Shown here piece by piece: positions 9,296-16,455 of a stretch of 64,000 bases of DNA (positions are counted from its first letter, which is position 1; every line of letters starts with the position of its first letter). The DNA lies in assembly GCF_011801125.1 (NCBI RefSeq), contig NZ_CP046171.1:744001-808000 (forward strand). Direction: 5' to 3'. The stretch comes from Nocardia brasiliensis. GTDB lineage: Bacteria; Actinomycetota; Actinomycetes; Mycobacteriales; Mycobacteriaceae. The notes beneath the pieces were generated by a model, which was not told where the DNA came from, made no database searches, and was given only the letters and a program-made list of their open reading frames with translations. A program made the position numbers and the translations under genes.

Positions 9296-10264
9296 TCAGC
9301 TTGCGGTGCTTGCCATCTGGCGTTCGGCCTTCGCGGCCTCGCGGGCCAGCATGCGGTCGCGCTGTTCCTCGAACTTCAGCACGTCCTTGCCGAGCTTGTC
9401 CAAGAACAGGGCGAGGCGATCGCGGACCGCCTCGCCACGCGCGGTGAAGTCGGTGCGGTCGAAGATGTTCCACTTCTTCAGCACCGGCTGCACCACCTCT
9501 TCGAGGTGCTGGCGCAGGTCGTAGATGCCGTGCTTGGCCATCAGGACGCCGTTGCGGCGGAAGTTCGGCATGCCGGCGCCGGGCATCTGGAAGTTCTCCA
9601 GGATCAACGTGATTGCCTCGATCGCCTGATCCGGCGTCAGGTCAAGGGCGGCGCCGCACATGTTGCGGTAGAAGATCATGTGCAGGTTCTCGTCGGCCGC
9701 GACGCGCTGCAGCATGCGGTCGGCGATCGGGTCGTCACACACCTTGCCGGTGTTGCGGTGGCTCACCCGGGTGGCCAGCTCCTGGAAGGTCACGTACGCG
9801 ACCGAGTGCAGGAAGCCCGCGTCGGCATCGGCGGGGGAGGCGAAGCCGTTGGTCATGTGGATCATGCGCGCCTCTTCGAGCGCGACCGGGTCGACACCGC
9901 GGGTGACCACCAGGTAGTCCCGCATCACGATGCCGTGCCGGTTCTCCTCGGCGGTCCACCGACCGACCCAGGTGCCCCACGCGCCGTCCTGTGAAAAGTT
10001 CTCCGCGATCTCGCGGTGGTACGATGGAAGGTTGTCTTCGGTCAGCAGATTGGTGATCATGGCCGCCTTCGCGACCTCGCTCAGCCGGGACTGTTCCGGA
10101 TCCCAGTCGATGCCCCCGAGTGCGGCGAAATTGCGGCCTTCATCCCACGGGACGTAGTCGTGCGGATGCCATTCCTTTGCCAGGGAGAGGTGCCGGTTGA
10201 CGTTCTCTTCGGCAACCGGCTCCAACTCCGTCAGAAGCTCGAGTTGAGTCAGATCCCTTGCCAT
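9296..10264 (-). CDS. Acyl-[acyl-carrier-protein] desaturase (DesA family)
   Basis: This soluble di-iron desaturase introduces a double bond into an ACP-bound acyl chain, in mycolata for membrane or mycolic acid precursors. The 322-residue protein carries ferritin-like iron ligands: E76 and H83 region (TEDNLPSYH), the EENRH motif (106-110), QELATRVSH (161-169) and DENLH (191-195). It begins MARDLTQLELLTEL at ATG 10264, with a GAAGGG ribosome site upstream; the longer frame to 10414 is not supported. It closely matches the mycobacterial DesA1/DesA2 pattern, and the gene order (phoU, LCP, dus, desA) supports this. Confidence 0.94.
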   Translation of the reverse strand: MARDLTQLELLTELEPVAEENVNRHLSLAKEWHPHDYVPWDEGRNFAALGGIDWDPEQSRLSEVAKAAMITNLLTEDNLPSYHREIAENFSQDGAWGTWVGRWTAEENRHGIVMRDYLVVTRGVDPVALEEARMIHMTNGFASPADADAGFLHSVAYVTFQELATRVSHRNTGKVCDDPIADRMLQRVAADENLHMIFYRNMCGAALDLTPDQAIEAITLILENFQMPGAGMPNFRRNGVLMAKHGIYDLRQHLEEVVQPVLKKWNIFDRTDFTARGEAVRDRLALFLDKLGKDVLKFEEQRDRMLAREAAKAERQMASTAS

Positions 10265-10546
10265 GTATGAACCCTTCAGTCTGTGCGTCCGGTCGTGCAG
10301 GTCATCCCCCCAAGGTAGACCGATGCCGTGCGGCCATACCTTACGGCACCGTAGGTGTGATGCGAAACGCATCCGAATGCCTGTCGATGCCCCGTGATGC
10401 ACGCCATACGCCATCGTCGGCGTCCCGTGTCCACCTTCGAGTGTATGGCGTCGGCCCGCAGCGAGGGGATTATCGCCGCGGGCCGACCGGTGTTAGCGCG
10501 GCGTGCTGCATCGCACACGCCGCCGTGTCGTCGATGATCCGGGTGA

Positions 10547-11131
10547 TCAGCGCTTTCCGCCGAACAGGCCGCCGAGCACGTTGCCGAGCGCCCCGCCCGC
10601 GTTCTTCGCCAGTGCTTCGCCGATAGCGCCGCCGATGCCACCGCTCTTGCCGCTGCCGCCGAGCAGGCCGCCGAGAATGTCGCCGATGCCGCCGCCCGCC
10701 TGGGTCTGCTGCGGCGCCGCCGCGCCACCGCCGGACATCTGCTTGGCCAGATAGGCGAGCACGATCGGGGCCAGGATCGGCATCAGCTTCGCGATCAGGT
10801 CGTTGCCGCCGGTGCCCTCGGTCGCGCCGAGCGCGCTGATCACCGTGTTCTTCTCGGTGCCGAAGACGTTCTCGACGATCTTCGAGCCGTCGTTCACATC
10901 GACCTTGTCGATGTCGACCGCGCCCTCGCCCTCGACGAGTCCGCCGTGGTTGTCCAGCGCGTCCACCAGTGAGGCGGCGCCTTCGGGTTTGGTCGCGTTC
11001 GCCTGCAATCCGCCGAGCAGCGTCGGCAGTGCCGCGGCGACCGCCGCGGTCGCGGTGCTCTGATCGACGCCGAGCTTCTCGGCGATCTGGGCGATAGGTA
11101 CCTGGGAGAGCAAATCATCGAAGGAAGTCAT
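10547..11131 (-). CDS. DUF937 domain protein
   Basis: The 194-residue protein has an N-terminal DUF937 region (FDDLLSQVPIAQIAEKLGVD, then AAVAAALPTLLGGLQANA). A glycine-rich C-terminus follows, with repeated GGLLGG/GALGNVLGGLFGG motifs and a short hydrophobic helix (LIAKLMPILAPIVLAYLAKQ). Family members are small, often envelope-associated proteins of unknown function. It precedes the desaturase gene on the same strand with a 282-bp gap, so a shared transcript is possible but not evident. Confidence 0.85.
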   Translation of the reverse strand: MTSFDDLLSQVPIAQIAEKLGVDQSTATAAVAAALPTLLGGLQANATKPEGAASLVDALDNHGGLVEGEGAVDIDKVDVNDGSKIVENVFGTEKNTVISALGATEGTGGNDLIAKLMPILAPIVLAYLAKQMSGGGAAAPQQTQAGGGIGDILGGLLGGSGKSGGIGGAIGEALAKNAGGALGNVLGGLFGGKR

Positions 11132-11270
11132 CGGCTCCGCCTTGTCGAGGGATGACCCGGGATTGTCCGGGACGCGCTCACAGTAAGGGAATGCTTCGAT
11201 CGAGTGTGCGGTATCCGGCTCCGCGCGCGTTGCCCGGGGGCCGTGCCCGTGCCGGCCCTTGGAACGAGAA

Positions 11271-11298
11271 CGGGCGCCCGGTAGAGACCGGGCGCCCG
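11271..11298 (-). terminator. Terminator after tRNA-Lys
   Basis: CGGGCGCCCGG (11271-11281) pairs perfectly with 11288-11298 across a 6-nt loop. It lies 6 bases beyond the 3' end of the minus-strand tRNA-Lys gene. Confidence 0.65.
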
Positions 11299-11303
11299 GG
11301 GTG

Positions 11304-11376
11304 TGCCCCCAGTAGGGCTCGAACCTACGACCTGCGGATTAAAAGTCCGTAGCTCTACCAACTGAGCTATAGGGGC
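11304..11376 (-). tRNA. tRNA-Lys (anticodon TTT)
   Basis: Read on the minus strand, the 73-base sequence folds as a cloverleaf: acceptor GCCCCTA pairing with TGGGGGC, D-arm AGCTCAGTTGGTAGAGC, anticodon loop CTTTTAA (TTT, lysine) and T-arm GGTTCGAGCCC. The CCA end is not encoded. Confidence 0.95.
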
Positions 11377-11568
11377 GCGGTGGGCAGTGTAGTAGGCGCG
11401 GCGCGGATGGCCCAAATGGGGGAGCGAGGGGTGCGTCGCGGGTGTGCGAGGCTGTGCGATCGCGGGTGCGGGGTGGGGTAGGCGACCGGAAAGCGAGAGC
11501 CGTTGTGGCGCCGAGTAACGCGCGGAGCCCGGCGCGCGATCTCGCCGGTAAACATTTGACACCCAACT

Positions 11569-11598
11569 TTGTTCATTGCGCCACCGATTGGCTACCAT
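11569..11598 (+). promoter_or_regulatory. Putative promoter for a leaderless micro-ORF
   Basis: TTGTTC (11569-11574) and TACCAT (11593-11598) are separated by 18 bases, a plausible sigma-70-type pair. The -10 element lies inside a small inverted repeat, GATTGG-7-CCAATC (11586-11604). An ATG follows 6 bases after the -10 element, the geometry of leaderless transcripts common in actinobacteria. Confidence 0.35.
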
Positions 11599-11604
11599 CC
11601 AATC

Positions 11605-11733
11605 ATGTTGGCTGGCAAGGTCTTTGGATTTGTAGGGGGTGCGTACCCCGAGCCCGTAGGGGTCCGCCCGGCGGGTGAGCGGGTGGGATGCGGGTGTCGG
11701 CCCGGGTGTGGGCCTGCCGGTCGACTCGGGTGA
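11605..11733 (+). CDS. Possible 42-residue Gly/Cys-rich peptide
   Basis: A short frame starts MLAGKVFGFVGGAYPEPVG and continues into a glycine-rich end with two cysteine clusters (CGCRPGCG). I do not recognise it. In its favour is the promoter-like element placed exactly as for a leaderless mRNA. Against it are its short length, the surrounding composition and the lack of any partner gene. It lies 230 bases past tRNA-Lys in a stretch that otherwise looks non-coding. Confidence 0.25.
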   Translation: MLAGKVFGFVGGAYPEPVGVRPAGERVGCGCRPGCGPAGRLG

Positions 11734-12030
11734 ACATCGCTGCGACGCTGGCGAATTGGGCGCCCGTGCGACGCCCCGCACTTGGTTGCGCAATGTTTGC
11801 TGTAACAGTAAACCTGGGTAGTCGGTTACCTGACTCGTCGGTTTGCCGCGTGTCGGATGGGGTTTCCGGGTACGGTGACAACTTGATGAATTCCGGAAGA
11901 ATCACCGGCCTGTTCGGGGATTCGGAATTCGACTTATCGCTGATGTGCCCGAACGTGTCGCGACCGGTCCGGCCGATCGTGGCTTCCCTGGAGACGACGC
12001 CGCAGGAGGCAGATCCGAGACATAGAAATG

Positions 12031-12062
12031 CCCGGGTGCGCACCCCCTGCAGCGCACCCGGG
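12031..12062. terminator. Hairpin terminator
   Basis: CCCGGGTGCGC (12031-12041) pairs perfectly with 12052-12062 over a 10-nt loop. No T-run follows. It could end any transcript entering from the 11.6 kb promoter and insulate the TetR gene. Confidence 0.55.
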
Positions 12063-12092
12063 CAGGAAAACTATACCAGCTGGTGTGTTTCA

Positions 12093-12141
12093 GGTTTTTC
12101 GCAAGTTTTCGTACCGAAAGTTTGAAACTGGGCGAAAACCC
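12093..12141. promoter_or_regulatory. Candidate TetR operator region
   Basis: TTTCG-TAC-CGAAA (12107-12119) is a perfect palindrome. It is flanked by GTTTTTCGC (12094-12102) and its near-inverse GCGAAAAC (12132-12139). The cluster lies about 100-150 bases upstream of the TetR start and is a candidate autoregulatory operator. It was not matched to a known consensus. Confidence 0.35.
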
Positions 12142-12239
12142 GGTTTGAAGTATTGATAAAACTCATAACTTCGCGCCAAGGGCCCGTTCCTTTGGGGGTG
12201 GCTGTTTGGCGGCGAGTAGGCTTCGGAGGCGTTTCGAGC

Positions 12240-12905
12240 ATGGCACGGCAGCAAGAGCGGGCCCGCCGGACACGTGCGGCGATTATCAGGTCCGCCGCCG
12301 TTGAGTTCGGGAAGAGCGGCTATGCCGCTGCATCGCTCAACCGCATATTGGAAGGGTCGCGTGCCACCAAGGGCGCCATGTACTTCCATTTCGATTCCAA
12401 GGAAGATCTCGCGCGTGCCGTCCTGGAGACGGCGGTCGAGCGCTACCGCGCCTCGGCCGAGCGTTGGCTCGCGCGAACGGATCTCGGACCCCTCGACATC
12501 CTGCACGGCATGATCGACGAGATGGCATTGCGGCTCGAGCACGACATCATCGTGCAGGCCGAATACCGATTGATCATCGAACCCGACTTCTATCGGGACG
12601 TGCAGACCGGTGGCGGGCGCATCCTCGGACGCGCCACCCGCGCGCTCGCCGTGCGCGCCATCGACCAAGGGCAACTGCGCGCGGGCGCGGACGCCGACCG
12701 CTTCACCCGCACCCTCGTCGCCGCACTGGCAGGCCAGCGCTACCTGGTCGACGCCCACGGCACGGGGATCGACCTGCGGACCCGATTCGAGGAAGCGCTC
12801 GAGGTCGTCATCGAGTCCATGGCCACCCCCGAATGGGCTGAGAAGTTCCGCAGCGACGGCTGGCGCACCCAAGCCCGCCTCGAAGAGCTCAGTTTGGGGC
12901 TTTGA
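12240..12905 (+). CDS. TetR family regulator, gamma-butyrolactone-receptor-like
   Basis: The 221-residue protein has an N-terminal TetR helix-turn-helix (RTRAAIIRSAAVEFGKSGYA, then RATKGAMYFHFDSKEDLA) and an all-helical ligand domain. The opening ARQQERARRTRAAII, the KGAMYFHF motif and the phrase ATPEWAEKF-like C-terminus resemble ScbR/ArpA butyrolactone receptors, and this is inference from pattern. No AfsA-type butyrolactone synthase gene lies nearby. ATG 12240 was chosen because GGAGG is at 12225-12229; the frame extends upstream without support. Repeated CGAAA elements upstream may be its own operator. The tRNA cluster follows. Confidence 0.88.
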   Translation: MARQQERARRTRAAIIRSAAVEFGKSGYAAASLNRILEGSRATKGAMYFHFDSKEDLARAVLETAVERYRASAERWLARTDLGPLDILHGMIDEMALRLEHDIIVQAEYRLIIEPDFYRDVQTGGGRILGRATRALAVRAIDQGQLRAGADADRFTRTLVAALAGQRYLVDAHGTGIDLRTRFEEALEVVIESMATPEWAEKFRSDGWRTQARLEELSLGL

Positions 12906-13000
12906 CCAGCCGGTTTGGTTAACGAGTCCGGTCTGTCATAAGCTAACCGGGCTCCCAACGGACAGCCGTTGAAGCCGGTTCCGGAGAAATCCGGAGGCGA

Positions 13001-13073
13001 GCCCCCTTCGTCTAGCGGCCTAGGACGCCGCCCTTTCAAGGCGGTAGCGCGGGTTCGAATCCCGTAGGGGGTA
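13001..13073 (+). tRNA. tRNA-Glu (anticodon TTC)
   Basis: A cloverleaf with acceptor GCCCCCT/AGGGGGT, anticodon stem CCGCC/GGCGG around loop CTTTCAA (TTC, glutamate) and T-arm GGTTCGAATCCC. First of a Glu-Asp-Phe tRNA cluster. Confidence 0.96.
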
Positions 13074-13102
13074 CGGTCTTCGGATCGTTGGAAGCACAGC
13101 AA

Positions 13103-13176
13103 GGCCCTGTGGCGCAGTTGGTTAGCGCGCCGCCCTGTCACGGCGGAGGTCGCGGGTTCGAGTCCCGTCAGGGTCG
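13103..13176 (+). tRNA. tRNA-Asp (anticodon GTC)
   Basis: A cloverleaf with acceptor GGCCCTG/CAGGGTC (one G-T pair), anticodon stem CCGCC/GGCGG around loop CTGTCAC (GTC, aspartate) and T-arm GGTTCGAGTCCC. It is 29 bases after tRNA-Glu. Confidence 0.96.
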
Positions 13177-13234
13177 CAAGTGAGCGCCGGAGCAATCCGG
13201 CGTTTCGCGTATGGCATTCAACTCGGGTGCCTGC

Positions 13235-13311
13235 GGCCAGGTAGCTCAGTTGGTACGAGCGTCCGCCTGAAAAGCGGAAGGTCGCCGGTTCGATCCCGGC
13301 CCTGGCCACCA
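13235..13311 (+). tRNA. tRNA-Phe (anticodon GAA), integration site of the element
   Basis: A cloverleaf with acceptor GGCCAGG/CCTGGCC, anticodon stem TCCGC/GCGGA around loop CTGAAAA (GAA, phenylalanine) and T-arm GGTTCGATCCC. The discriminator A is at 13308 and an encoded CCA at 13309-13311. Its 3' part (13267-13309) is repeated perfectly at 23904-23946, so the 3' half of this functional gene is probably element-derived. Confidence 0.96.
13267..13309 (+). repeat. attL, 43-bp direct repeat
   Basis: The segment from the anticodon loop to the CCA end of tRNA-Phe is identical over 43 bases to 23904-23946. Identity ends on both sides: C versus A before it, C versus T after it. This defines the recombination core. 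Confidence 0.92.
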
Positions 13312-13349
13312 AATCCCCTCACCAGAACCCCTGGTAGAGGGGATTTTTG
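13311..13349 (+). terminator. tRNA-Phe terminator carried by the element
   Basis: AATCCCCTC (13312-13320) pairs with GAGGGGATT (13337-13345), with an inner ACCAG/CTGGT stem, followed by a TTTT run. It lies just inside attL, so the element resupplies a terminator to the tRNA gene it disrupts. Confidence 0.85.
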
Positions 13350-13497
13350 CGTTCGTACCCGGGCCGGGCATCGTCCACTCGTTGACCTTGGTTGACCGCC
13401 GAGAACCGGGGCTTGGTGCACGCGGGGGGCACGGAGCTTGACGGCCGAATGTCGTGAGATGCGACACGGTTGTCGTAGGCGGTGAAAGACTGGGCGG

Positions 13498-13773
13498 ATG
13501 GAGACAGAGGCGGTTGGTGTAACCGACGTTGTCGAGGGAGACATCATTCGGGATCCTCTGGGCGCGGATGTCTGGCGGCAGGTCGTGCGCATCGGTGAAC
13601 CCGTTTCGGAGGTCAAACCAGACGGGTCGGGTGAGTACTGGACGGCGTACTACTTCGAGGGACCGATCGTGAAACCGATCCTCGACTACGACCCTGTGGG
13701 AAACGTCGTCGCGGGGTGGGATCGTTTCACCTTTCGCGACGATCAGCGGGTAGTTCGCCTCCGGAAGACGTAG
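13498..13773 (+). CDS. Hypothetical protein at the left end of the element
   Basis: A 91-residue frame (METEAVGVTDVVEGDIIRD, ending VVRLRKT). It is acidic, soluble and without recognised domains. The codon pattern looks coding (balanced residues, aromatic-rich centre WTAYYFEG), unlike neighbouring shadow frames. There is no strong ribosome site upstream. It is cargo of the integrated element, alone on the plus strand left of the HAD gene. Function unknown. Confidence 0.5.
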   Translation: METEAVGVTDVVEGDIIRDPLGADVWRQVVRIGEPVSEVKPDGSGEYWTAYYFEGPIVKPILDYDPVGNVVAGWDRFTFRDDQRVVRLRKT

Positions 13774-14354
13774 TGACGCACGAGGTTGCCGACTGGTCTT
13801 CCCCTGCTTCCTCATACTGGCCATCCCTGAGCGGAGGGAGGTCGTGTCAAGGGCGCTCTTTCCCTTGACTCGGCCGAGCGAGGTCAGACAATTGGGCCAT
13901 GAGGAGGCAGGGACTGCGCGACCGGTGGAGCCACCATCTCACCGCGGCTTCCCGGCATTCTCGTCATCCTCGGGGCGGGACCACAGCCAGTCACCCCGTC
14001 CGATGCCGGCCGATTCGCTTCGGAGTGCGGAGGTAGGTCGGGTACGGCTCCCGGCGTGCTCAGCACTATCCGGTTATTGCCTAAAGCGACCAGGAGTGTC
14101 CTGGAGTGACGTTGTGGGCGCATGCAGGCCCGCCGACGCGGTCGACGCGCCCAGGCGGCGCCTTTTCAGCCTGGCTGCGCGTCGTAGCGCGGCGGCGGGC
14201 GCGCATGCGCCCGCCGCAGGCGCTCTTGACTCTCAATGGCGGAATTCGGCAGCAACCGTTGTTCGTACGGTGCGTGCTGTTGTGACCGGAACGGGCTACC
14301 CGATCGGTTCCGGAGCAGACATCGTCGGGGCCGCTAGCGGGGCTCGGCTGCAGG
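13774..14354. other. Element left-arm non-coding region
   Basis: About 580 bases without a convincing gene. It contains a perfect 11-bp hairpin (14192-14202 with 14207-14217, loop GCAT) 138 bases beyond the HAD stop, which may terminate the minus-strand GntR-HAD operon. In elements of this type such gaps can also hold transfer loci; no such motif was recognised. Confidence 0.4.
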
Positions 14355-15017
14355 TCACACGAGAGCGTTGCGGACTTCAGCCATGTTGGCGATCAGCGCA
14401 TCTGGGCTGTACGGGCGGAAGCGATCAGCTTTCCCCGGCTTGTTCGCGAGTGCGATGACAGGGATTCGAGCCGCTCTTCCAGCTTCGATGTCGGAGAGCG
14501 AATCACCAACGAACACGCAGTTGTCGGAGATTGCGTGCAGTTCGCGTGTTGCGACGTTGAGCAGGTGAGGACTCGGTTTCAGCTGCGTGTAGTTGTTGGG
14601 CGTGCGACCGTAGACTCCCGCGATCGAGCTTCGAAGGCCATGCGCGGAGAGGTACGCATTGATCGCAACGACAGAGTTGTTGCTCACGACGGCGATCGTC
14701 CATCCATTGGCGTGGAGGTCGTGAATGAGGGCGGGGGTGTGCTCGGTGGGCTTGGCCGACGTGACAGCATCCAGCTCGAGTTCGGTGAACCTACGCTCAA
14801 TGCTGCTGGCCTGCGCAAGATTCCGGGACGCCGCATAGCGGAGGACCTCAAAGGGGTCGTGAGCGGCTGCGATGTCGGCACGAGCCGACGAATCTATGAG
14901 GGTTGCAAGTTCCTGCGCTACGGCGCGATCCGTGACGCCAGCGAAGACGGCACAGATCGGTCCGTCGAAGTCCAGCAGGAGGCACGAACGATCACGTAGG
15001 AGTTCGGTCAAGCTCAT
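14355..15017 (-). CDS. HAD family hydrolase (element cargo)
   Basis: The 220-residue haloacid dehalogenase-type phosphatase has motif I LLLDFDGPI with both catalytic aspartates, motif II VVSNNS, the motif III lysine in QLKPSPHLL and motif IV VFVGDSLSDIEAG. The cap region is helical, as in phosphoglycolate-type phosphatases. The start overlaps the GntR stop by four bases (ATGA), so the two form an operon. HAD hydrolases next to GntR repressors recur in actinomycete integrative elements; the substrate is unknown. A decayed homologue lies at 24300-24655, just outside the element. Confidence 0.9.
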   Translation of the reverse strand: MSLTELLRDRSCLLLDFDGPICAVFAGVTDRAVAQELATLIDSSARADIAAAHDPFEVLRYAASRNLAQASSIERRFTELELDAVTSAKPTEHTPALIHDLHANGWTIAVVSNNSVVAINAYLSAHGLRSSIAGVYGRTPNNYTQLKPSPHLLNVATRELHAISDNCVFVGDSLSDIEAGRAARIPVIALANKPGKADRFRPYSPDALIANMAEVRNALV

Positions 15018-15862
15018 GACGGTCGGTAGTCCCGTGCGACGGAAGTCCAGATGCTGTCGAACCAGATCTGGGACTGCTCGACGAACTGGCTGTCATTCGA
15101 GTCGGGGTCGGCGTCCTGGCCGTGCTCGAACAGGGTCGCGTCTTTGCCCATGAGATCCCAGACGGCGACCGATTCTCCGTCAAGTTCCAGTCGGTGTTCG
15201 CGGACTGGGTAGTAGCCGAAGAAGGCTTGCTCGCCGTTGAGGATGTAGAGCTTGAACAGGGGCACCGCAGGATACGAGCGGACCTGCGCGGTGGCGCTGG
15301 TAACGAGTCCAAGTGAGGCAAGTTCGTGGACGGAGTCCACGATTGCGGTGGTATGACGCTCCATGATGCGCGTTGCACGGCGGCGGAACGCCGGGCTATC
15401 GGTGAGGTCATCGGTCCGTGCTGGCAATGACCAAGGCATCGACGCGTCCGGCACCAACAGCCGCACTGTAAGCGACTCAGGCCGGAGCCGACCCTCCCGG
15501 ATACGGTCGAGCGGCTCCGCAATGGCACCGTGCAGTGTCTCCCCCGAGAACCCCGCGAAGTCGATAGTGACGGTGGTTGCTTCGAATGCGCGCTCAATGT
15601 GTCGTCGGAGCCCTACCGGGCGTTCTGTGCGCTCGCGAACGTAGACGCCACTCCCCTTCCTGGACACCACGAGCGACTCTTCGCGAAGTATCCGAATCGC
15701 CTGCTCAACAGTCGCTTTCGCGACGCCGTAGCGCTCAACAAGCTGCGGTCCAGATGGGAGCTTCTCGCCGGGCGCGAGTTTCCTGGTGAGGATGGCCGCA
15801 CGCAGCACGTTCGCGATTTGCTGCGAAGCGGGCCGAGGGTCGTCGGGATCGATGGCGTCCAT
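15014..15862 (-). CDS. GntR family repressor with UTRA domain, KorSA-like
   Basis: The 282-residue protein has an N-terminal GntR winged helix (QIANVLRAAILTRKLAPGEK, LVERYGVAKATVEQAIRILR) and a C-terminal UTRA ligand domain. In pSAM2 the GntR protein KorSA represses pra and so keeps the element quiescent; the divergent Pra-like gene here supports the same role. ATG 15862 is preferred over the TTG at 15892: a TATCCT box lies six bases upstream of it, suggesting a leaderless mRNA. A CCTAGG palindrome (15884-15889) lies over this promoter, consistent with self-repression. Confidence 0.9.
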   Translation of the reverse strand: MDAIDPDDPRPASQQIANVLRAAILTRKLAPGEKLPSGPQLVERYGVAKATVEQAIRILREESLVVSRKGSGVYVRERTERPVGLRRHIERAFEATTVTIDFAGFSGETLHGAIAEPLDRIREGRLRPESLTVRLLVPDASMPWSLPARTDDLTDSPAFRRRATRIMERHTTAIVDSVHELASLGLVTSATAQVRSYPAVPLFKLYILNGEQAFFGYYPVREHRLELDGESVAVWDLMGKDATLFEHGQDADPDSNDSQFVEQSQIWFDSIWTSVARDYRPS

Positions 15863-15883
15863 GCGCTCAGGATAGTCGATCTG

Positions 15884-15946
15884 CCTAGGCAACCCAGGAA
15901 CCTCTTGACCTACCTAGGGAGCATGCGTAGATTGAAGATACCTAGG
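15884..15946. promoter_or_regulatory. Three CCTAGG operators over divergent promoters
   Basis: CCTAGG occurs at 15884-15889, 15913-15918 and 15941-15946, spaced 29 and 28 bases. The first lies over the GntR promoter; the second and third surround the -10 element of the plus-strand promoter. The second and third share TACCTAGGGAG-type flanks. They are probable binding sites for the GntR repressor. Confidence 0.65.
15905..15933 (+). promoter_or_regulatory. Promoter of the Pra-like gene and transfer operon
   Basis: TTGACC (15905-15910) and TAGATT (15928-15933) are separated by exactly 17 bases, 48 bases before the start at 15982. A CCTAGG operator sits in the spacer. Confidence 0.75.
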
Positions 15947-15981
15947 GAGGCTGGGTAGCTTTCAATCGACAAGGAGCAGCA

Positions 15982-16455
15982 ATGGCGATCAAGAGGGGTC
16001 ACAAGTTCGAGATTCCGTTCCGGACGGCGTTTCCGCAGGGTCTGGTGTTGCTGGGCGAGATCTCGCAGGTGACGAAGTACAACCCGAATCCGAACGCGAC
16101 ACCGGAGCCGATGTTCGATTACGACCCGAAGACGGGGGAGGGTTCGGGGTTGCCGTTGTGGAAGGCGACGGTCACTGACCCGCACGAGGACAAGGCGAAG
16201 CGGGCGTCGTTCGAGGTCATCTTCGTGGCACAGGTGCAGCCAGTTCCGGCTACCGAGGAGATCGTTCCTGGTACCGGGATGCGGATGATCGAGCTGGAGG
16301 GCGTCAGCGCTGAGCCGAAGGTGATGGGTCAGGGCGAGTTCAAGTATCAGGGCTACACCTTCCGTGCGACCGGCATCAAGGGCGATACCTCCGGCGCCAA
16401 GCAGGCCCCGAACGATCCGGGTGCTTCCCGGCCCGCCGGTTCTAAGGCGGCGTGA
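15982..16455 (+). CDS. Pra-like activator of replication, integration and excision
   Basis: The 157-residue protein resembles, in pattern and position, the AICE proteins annotated as plasmid replication, integration and excision activators: AFPQGLVLLGEI near the start, GLPLWKATVTDP in the middle, a beta-rich core (VIFVAQVQPVP), then YTFRATGIK and a disordered Ala/Gly tail. In pSAM2, Pra activates the repSA-xis-int operon and is repressed by KorSA. Here it is divergent from a KorSA-like gene with shared operators. The ribosome site AAGGAG lies just upstream. The family call is from memory of motif order, so moderate. Confidence 0.65.
   Translation: MAIKRGHKFEIPFRTAFPQGLVLLGEISQVTKYNPNPNATPEPMFDYDPKTGEGSGLPLWKATVTDPHEDKAKRASFEVIFVAQVQPVPATEEIVPGTGMRMIELEGVSAEPKVMGQGEFKYQGYTFRATGIKGDTSGAKQAPNDPGASRPAGSKAA

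Larger units (their letters stand above)
11734..12239. other. Largely non-coding region before the TetR gene
   Basis: This stretch is less GC-rich than its neighbours and has no convincing gene; frames on both strands lack domains and ribosome sites. It contains a terminator hairpin at 12031-12062 and repeated GTTTTCG/CGAAAAC elements (12093-12141) upstream of the TetR gene. Confidence 0.4.

Noticed and set aside
11688-12125. 145-codon plus-strand frame before the TetR gene
   Set aside because: No ribosome site, no domain, runs through a terminator hairpin; composition does not look coding.
12740-13312. Minus-strand frames across the tRNA cluster (190 and 192 codons)
   Set aside because: They run through the three tRNA genes in reverse and are a known annotation artefact.
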